Assembly (NCBI RefSeq): GCF_027409185.1
Contig: NC_084464.1
Location: forward strand, 48,149,095-48,213,094
Source of the DNA: Cynocephalus volans
Taxonomy: Eukaryota; Chordata; Mammalia; Dermoptera; Cynocephalidae
Direction of reading: 5' to 3'
Length of the DNA: 64,000 nt
Shown here: piece by piece, positions 58,275 through 64,000 of the stretch
Layout: the number at the start of each line of letters is the position of its first letter
Position numbering within the stretch: position 1 is the stretch's first letter
Program-made: the position numbers and the translations under genes
The notes under the pieces: model-generated
The model's input: the letters and a program-made list of their open reading frames with translations, nothing else
Databases searched by the model: none
What the model was told of the DNA's origin: nothing

Positions 58275-59165
58275 AATTTAAACCGTTTTGCAAAAGATGC
58301 ACTTTGTCCACCTCACATGCATTAGGATGGCTACTATCAAAAAACAGAAAGTGGCAATTGCTGGCGAGGATGTGGAGAAATTGAAAACTTAGTGCACTGC
58401 TGGTGGGAACATAAAATGGTGCAACCGCCGTGAAAAACAGTGTGGCAGTTTCTCAAGAAATTAAAAATAGAACTACATATGAGCTGGCAATTTCACTTCT
58501 GGGTGTTTATCCAAAAGAATTGAAATCAGAATCTCAAAGAGATATTTTCACTCTCCTATTCATTACAGCATTATTCACAATAGCCAAGATATGAAAGCAA
58601 CCTAAATGTCTATTTGCAGATGAACGTGTATCTATTCACAGACAAAATGTGGTATATGCATACAATGGAATATTATTCAGCCTTAAAGAGGAAGGAAATT
58701 CTGTCCCATGCTACAACATGAATGAGTCTTGATGACATTATGCTAAATAAAATAAGCCTGTCACAAGAAAACAAATACTACACGGTTCCACTTATATGAG
58801 GCATCTAAAGTAGTGAAGAGCTGGCCGGCTGTCGCAGTTGGTTAGAACCCAGCCTTGTAACACCAAGGTCAAGGGTTGGTTCCCTATACTGGCCAGCTGC
58901 CTAAAAAAAAAAAATAAAGTAGTCAAACAGAAACAGAAAGTAGAATGGTGGCTGTCCGGAGCTGGAGGGAGGGGAAATGGAGAGTTGTTTAATGGGTATA
59001 GAGTCTCAGTTTTGCAAGATGAAAAAATTCTGGATATCAGTTGCACAACAGTGTGAATATGCTTAACACTGAACTATACACTTTAAAAATGGTTAAGACA
59101 AAGGTACTTGGATCATAATGAAATAAAAGTTTTTGAACCCATAAAAAAATGGTTGAATGGTAAAT
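58275..59165 (+). repeat. L1M 3' region with CYN insertion
   Basis: TAGGATGGCTACTATCAAAA, GGCGAGGATGTGGAGAAA, TATCCAAAAGAATTGAAATC, GGAATATTATTCAGCC. The element is interrupted by the SINE at 58815-58915 and resumes directly after it. Confidence 0.9.
58815..58915 (+). mobile_element. CYN-type monomer SINE inserted in L1M
   Basis: GAGCTGGCCGGCTGTCGCAG, CTTGTAACACCAAGGTCAAG, ACTGGCCAGCTGCC and an A-tail. Duplication AAAGTAGT at 58807-58814 and 58916-58923. Confidence 0.92.
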
Positions 59166-59540
59166 TTTATGCTACGTGGAGTTTTTTTCTCACAATTTTT
59201 TTTCACAATTTTAAAATTTTTTAAAAGGGAGAAAGCTTATTGATTTTCTCACTTTGGAGGTATTTATAACATAGACCGAGGTAGGCACCTTATATACATC
59301 CTTTTCTTTAATTCTCAGCACGATTTAGTGTGGTAGGCATCACTATTTCTTTTTCACAGCTGAGCAAACTAGGCCTAGGGAGAGAAATTGACTTACCACA
59401 GTTTCATGGAATTTAGTAAAGGGAAGAACCCCAATTTATACTCAGGTAGGTCCACCTCCGAGTTGGGGGTGTTTGCCCCAACCCTGGCTGAGTGCCTCCT
59501 GATCAAGCTCCCATCACTGACAGAAAGAAAATGGACTTTT

Positions 59541-59705
59541 TTTTTTCAAGTAAGATGGCCAGTAAGGGGATCTCAACCCTTAACTTGGTGTTGTCAGCAC
59601 CACGCCCACCCAGTGAGCTAACCGGCCATCCCTATATAGGGATCTGAACCCATGGCCTTGGTGTTATCAGCACCACACTCTCCTGAGTGAGCCACAGGCC
59701 GGCCC
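59541..59705 (-). mobile_element. CYN dimer SINE, minus strand
   Basis: Minus strand: GGGCCGGCCTGTGGCTCACT head, GGGATGGCCGGTTAGCTCA second unit, GGCCATCTTACTTG and A-tail. Duplication GAAAATGGACTTTT at 59527-59540 and 59706-59719. Confidence 0.93.
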
Positions 59706-59939
59706 GAAAATGGACTTTTAATGTGAGTGCTCCATCTCAAATTGAGTGTAAGTTCCTTGGCAACAAGCCATACACGTCTTATATTTCCTGCCTTGCTAAG
59801 GGAATTAAGCACAGTGCTGGGCACACGTGGTTAGCGAGTAACAAACACTTGAAAACTAGTTGGTTGTTTTTTAAATTTCTCAAAGCAACAGAATGGGTTT
59901 TCACAGAAAATACCATTTAAGCACTTTCAGCTTACAAAG

Positions 59940-60090
59940 CACTTTCACATACAATGGTCTATTCGCTCCTGATGGAGTCCCTGGGTAAAAGAGATCAATA
60001 TCTTCTCCATTTTACAGATGGGCAAAACAAGCTCAGAGAGACACATGTCCAAGGTCATGCAGCTGGGATTGCAATTACTGAAGGCAGCAC
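59940..60090 (-). repeat. MIR
   Basis: CATTTTACAGATGGGCAAAA, CCAAGGTCATGCAGCTGG. Confidence 0.65.
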
Positions 60091-60099
60091 TCAACAGCT

Positions 60100-61200
60100 G
60101 TCTTAGGACGCTATGATTGCCTTTGCAGGCGCCTCATAAAGATAGGACAGGGACCCTATCTCACTCAAGGTTCTGTGTTGACCTTGTGCTATGTTCACCT
60201 GCTGGCTGACAGGGCAATCCTTGATCCCGCAGCAAAATAAAGTCAGGACGGGCCTGAAGGCTGGAGGCGCCTTTCTTGAGATTGCAGCTGCAGCACTGAG
60301 TACTCAGCCAAGTGCTGTGTGCCAGCAAGTGTCACACTGGGGCACGCTCAGCCCCAGGAAAGGGCTGGTCAGCAGGGTAGGGCTGGAGTCCAGCTAAACA
60401 AGAAGGCCTGACAGCTGGCACAGAGCAGGGAGGCACAGATGGGGTCAGGCTATGGGACACAGGTCTGCTGTCCAGGGGTCAGAGATTTGGCCAGAGCAAC
60501 TGGAGTGGGCAGGGTGGGGGGCCAAGGCTGCTTGCTCTCTGCCTCGTTACACACCCTTGGCCAAGTGTGGGCAGTGAGGATTCTGGCCTACAATGAAGGT
60601 GGTTGGTGGCCTACAGATGGGGGCAGTAGGATGGCCACCCAGTGGCCAGCCACATGTTTGGTCTTTTCATTATGACATTTTTACCCCAATTACAAAAGTA
60701 TCTTGTGTTCACAATAGAAAATTTGAAGACTACAAAAACCTATATATGCACAAAATAAAAATCACGCATAGTGCTGTCTTTTTTTAACTATATAAAGAAC
60801 AAAAGTTAAAAAGCAAATGCCCGCATCTCCTACCTCCCAACTCTTCCCTCCCCCATAGCCGCAGAGGTAGCATTTGTAAGATTCCTTCTCTCTTCCCTTC
60901 TCTCTGGAGGGAACAAAATCTCTGTCACTGTTCTGATGGAAAACATGAATGTCCATTTCACTCTAATTCCTTTTAAATATGTTGGTGACGAGGTGCTCTG
61001 TGTGGGAAGTGTCCCAGCTCTGTCCACTCTGGACATTTCTATCTCCCCCACCTCTGGCCACCTTTACAAGCAAGATCAGAGAAGGAAGTCTCTGGGGTTT
61101 GATGTTAAGGCAAGTAGGAGGCTTTGCTGTCCTCTAAACACCTCCTATCAGATCTCTGATACCCGAAACTTCAACATCAGAATGTCATACCTTTAACAGA
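60100..61200. other. Intergenic DNA without recognisable gene
   Basis: Unique sequence and an A/T-rich LINE-like stretch at about 60660-60800. No coding region identified. Confidence 0.5.
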
Positions 61201-61509
61201 AAAGTTTGTTTTTCCCTGAAAATACAGTTCCTTCACGGGCACTGTGAATCCTTTAAGAGTGTAGAGTAGTAAAAAAAAAAAAAAAAAAAAATTATAATTT
61301 TCTTTCCTGAGGACACAGTTTGGATTTTTTTTTTTTTAATGATACTTATGGGTGTTTTTTCTCCATTTGTAAAAGTAACACATTTTTTTTTTGTAGAAAA
61401 TGTAGAAAAAAGAGAAAAGCATAAACAATAAAACAAAGAAATATTTACTTATAAATATCACTTAGAGGTAACTGCTGCTGTCATATTTATATAAAAATCT
61501 TCTTGTCTT

Positions 61510-61621
61510 GAGCTGACTGGTTAGCTCAGTCGGTTAGAGGAGAGTGCAGCCTTACAACACCAAGGTCATGGGTTCTAATCCCCATACCAGCCAGCTATAA
61601 AAAACAAACAAACAAGAAACC
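61510..61621 (+). mobile_element. CYN-type monomer SINE
   Basis: GAGCTGACTGGTTAGCTCAG, CACCAAGGTCATGGGTTC, CAAACAAACAAG tail. Duplication TCTTGTCTT at 61501-61509 and 61622-61630. Confidence 0.88.
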
Positions 61622-61799
61622 TCTTGTCTTTTTTCTATGTAAATTATATATAAATATGTATGCACAAACACATTCTTATACACACATATAAATAGTTCCA
61701 AAGTGGCACTTTCCTTTACTGTTATACCATGTCATTAAATGTTCTTTGATCCCATAATTTTAATGCATACATGCAACTACTATCATAGAAATATACCCA

Positions 61800-63600
61800 A
61801 TTATAAGTAACCAGTCCTCCCACTGCTGGATGTATAAGCTGGTTCTAATCCTTCTCTACCACGTCCAATGCTGCAATGAAGGTCCTCTATGGAAATGCTG
61901 AGAGCAGGTTTTAATTCTGGGATTGGGGAGCATACACAGGAATGCCAGTGTCTGGGGGCAGGGGACGGTGAGAAGACAGTGTCATCCACCAGGGAAACCC
62001 ATAGAACGTGGAGACTGAGGGCACCATAACCTTCTGGGATTGCACAACGTGGCCTGCGCTGGCCCTCACTGAGTAGCACGTGAGATGTGACAGGCGGGTG
62101 CTGTTTGCTGGCCAGATGAACTGCCTAGTGCTGTCCTCCCTCTGTAAAAATAGCTTGCATTCTGTAGTGGATGGACAGTCTGCACTGCTCTCTGAGGTGA
62201 GCTGGGCCCACAGCCCCCACAGGCACTCCCCTGCACTGCTGAGGAGAGGAGCCCATACCCAGACTACGACTGCCTGGGCCAAGGTTTGGCCTGACACAAA
62301 GGCAGCCATTTACAGGCTGGATATGGAGCGGGGTAGGCCCAGCATTAAAACTGCCCAGAGGGGACTTTCTTTGTTGGACAGTGACTTACTGAGCCCTTTG
62401 GACTGTCTCTCACGGAGATACTTGAAAACCAGAGGACCAAAAGGTTGGCAGGAGGTAAGGGCTGTGTAAGGAGAAGGTAGCAGGCAGGAGCCCTGAGGTG
62501 GGAGCCAGGAGGCAACAGAAGACGTCAGAAAGAGACTGTCTGTAATTAGCCTTGGCCTGAGCTTCCAAGACTCCAGAAATAGGTTCCTGTCCTCTGGGTG
62601 GGCTGCTCTCTGTTTGCTGAGGGCCCTCCCCGGCCTCCTACCTTTCCTGCTCCACTTTACAACAAAGCCTCATCACTGGAGGTCACCAGAGTGGATCTGT
62701 GTTCCCTGCAGCCTGCAGAACCCCCGCACATGTGGACAGTACTTCACAGTTTACATGGTGTTTTCCCAGGCATTCTTTCATCACAACAAACCCGGGAGGG
62801 AGAACACCTTATCCCCAAAGTATAGATGAAGAAACTGATGTTCAGAGATGATAGAGTCCACGGTAGGTTAGGGAGCAGAAACTCAGCCAGGTTTTCTGAC
62901 CCTACCTCCAGGCTATTTTCATCACACTTTTCCCTTTTCTCCTATAAGATGTCCTCACTGTGCTGTGGTACTACTGTCACTAGCCTCCTATCTTTGAAGG
63001 TGAACTGGCCTTCGTTTGCTTCATGTGTTCCAACTTGTCTACTCAGATCTATACTGTAATGCGTGAGAGCTGGCCTTGTAGGTTTTCTTGTATCCAGCCC
63101 TTGTGAGCATACAGTAGGTGTTCAATATGTGCTGGTATATCCAAATGCGGTTTTGCAAAATGCAGAGGTCCACATCCCATTTCAGAGTATGAAATAGTAC
63201 TCTCTGAAGATTTTAAAAGCTCTATTGGGAGTCTGATCACATTCCAGTTTGAAAATTACAGATACATACTCTCGTTGGGCACACAAACAACAGAAAAAGT
63301 GAGAAAAAAAAATGACAGACATAAAGGATGCTGATCCAGCCCTCTCAACTCTCAAAATCACAGCCAAGAGCCAGAAAATAAGCAAAAATATGTAAATGAG
63401 AAACCAGACTGTCTTATAGATTCTGTACACAAAAGCTGAAGCATGCTCTAGCCTCACTCTGCACCTATACACCCTTATTTTACATATAATACTAACGAGA
63501 TTGGGCACTTGGCTTCTCAGCCCACAGTTCATTGGAAGCATGCAAGCTACGAGAAACTAAAAGCTGAAAGTTTGAGAATTAAGGTCTTAGATTATTTACC
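61800..63600. other. Intergenic DNA without recognisable gene
   Basis: A MIR-like piece at about 62740-62880 and an L2-like end at about 63060-63150 (GTGAGCATACAGTAGGTGTT). The 129-codon open frame at 62080-62469 shows no known domain. Confidence 0.5.
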
Positions 63601-63651
63601 AACATCAGTAATTATAATAGTGGCCTTGAGTTATCAAGAAAAGGTTTGGTT

Positions 63652-63817
63652 GGGCCAGCCCGTGGATCACTCAGGAGAGTGTGGTGCTGATAACACCAAG
63701 GCCATGGGTTCAGATCCTATATAGGGTTGGCCGGTTTGCTCACTGGCTGAGCGTGGTGCTGACAACACCAAGCCAAGGGTTAAGATCACCTTACCAGTCA
63801 TCTTTTTTTTTTAAAAA
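63652..63817 (+). mobile_element. CYN dimer SINE with 16-bp target duplication
   Basis: GGGCCAGCCCGTGGATCACT head, second unit GGCCGGTTTGCTCACTGGC, CCTTACCAGTCATC and tail. Duplication AAGAAAAGGTTTGGTT at 63636-63651 and 63818-63833. Confidence 0.95.
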
Positions 63818-63833
63818 AAGAAAAGGTTTGGTT

Positions 63834-63912
63834 TAAGCACAGCCTTGTAACACCAAGGTCAAGGGTTCAGATATCCATATGGCCAACCCTCCCCCTCCCA
63901 AAAAACAAAAGG
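63834..63912 (+). mobile_element. 3' part of an older CYN monomer SINE
   Basis: TAAGCACAGCCTTGTAACAC, CAAGGTCAAGGGTTCAGA and CCCTCCCCCTCCCAAAAAAC. It starts in the D-arm region, immediately after the target duplication of the dimer SINE, so the dimer landed at or in its 5' end. Confidence 0.8.
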
Positions 63913-64000
63913 TTAAATTATGTACAGGAGGAAGATATACAATCTGCTTTTGGAAGAGGTTCTAAAGAAAATTGGTTAGGGTGCATAAAGGGGAGAGTTT

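Noticed and set aside
31600-64000. A second protein gene in the 3' flank (e.g. a neighbour of FGD2 at human 6p21.2)
   Set aside because: No chain of frame-compatible exons or recognisable protein family was found. The longer open frames are mostly in repeats or GC-rich DNA.

Overview
This is mammalian nuclear DNA. It holds one multi-exon protein gene in a background of LINEs, SINEs, LTRs and microsatellites. The gene is FGD2 (FYVE, RhoGEF and PH domain-containing protein 2) on the + strand. I placed 16 coding exons from the ATG at 11445 to the TGA at 31168. They join in one uninterrupted frame of 1,971 nt and encode 656 residues. The protein order is DH, PH, FYVE, PH, which is typical of the FGD family of CDC42 exchange factors. 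In human, FGD2 lies at 6p21.2, so the window probably corresponds to that region. I found no sign of the neighbouring genes (for example MTCH1 or PIM1).

The lineage can be inferred from the young SINEs. They derive from tRNA-Ile. Some are monomers ('GGCCGGTTAGCTCAG...' heads). Others are dimers with a 'GGCCGGCCCGTGGCTCA' head unit and a second tRNA-like unit ending 'CCTTACCGGTCATCTTT' plus an A-tail. This matches what is known of the CYN SINEs of colugos (Dermoptera). I saw no Alu, rodent B1/B2, carnivore, horse or ruminant SINEs. Colugo is therefore my best call, by inference. Older shared mammalian repeats are also present: MIR, L2, L1M, MLT1/MST-type MaLR LTRs and MER5-like DNA elements.

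Layout: 1-11.4 kb is 5' flank with a minus-strand LTR, an MST-like LTR with 5-bp target duplications, L1, MIR and a long (CA)n. 11.4-31.2 kb is FGD2; introns 1, 9 and 13 are the largest, and most introns carry MIR, L1 or CYN copies. 31.2-64 kb is 3' flank without a recognisable gene. It has a long ancient repeat present twice, L1M copies broken by later insertions, several MLT1-like LTRs, L2 3' ends, a 5'-truncated L1 with perfect target duplications, and many CYN SINEs.

The most interesting signals are: (i) CYN insertions that lack an A-tail and stop inside the anticodon loop of the tRNA-like unit, one of them (43888-43926) only 39 bp long between perfect 16-bp target duplications; (ii) a probable GC-AG intron in FGD2; (iii) a strong PU.1-type motif just upstream of the FGD2 start codon; (iv) four CACGTG E-boxes within 69 bp at 48647-48715; (v) inverted CYN copies around FGD2 exon 4. 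All repeat family names come from recognition by eye, and their boundaries are approximate unless target duplications are given.
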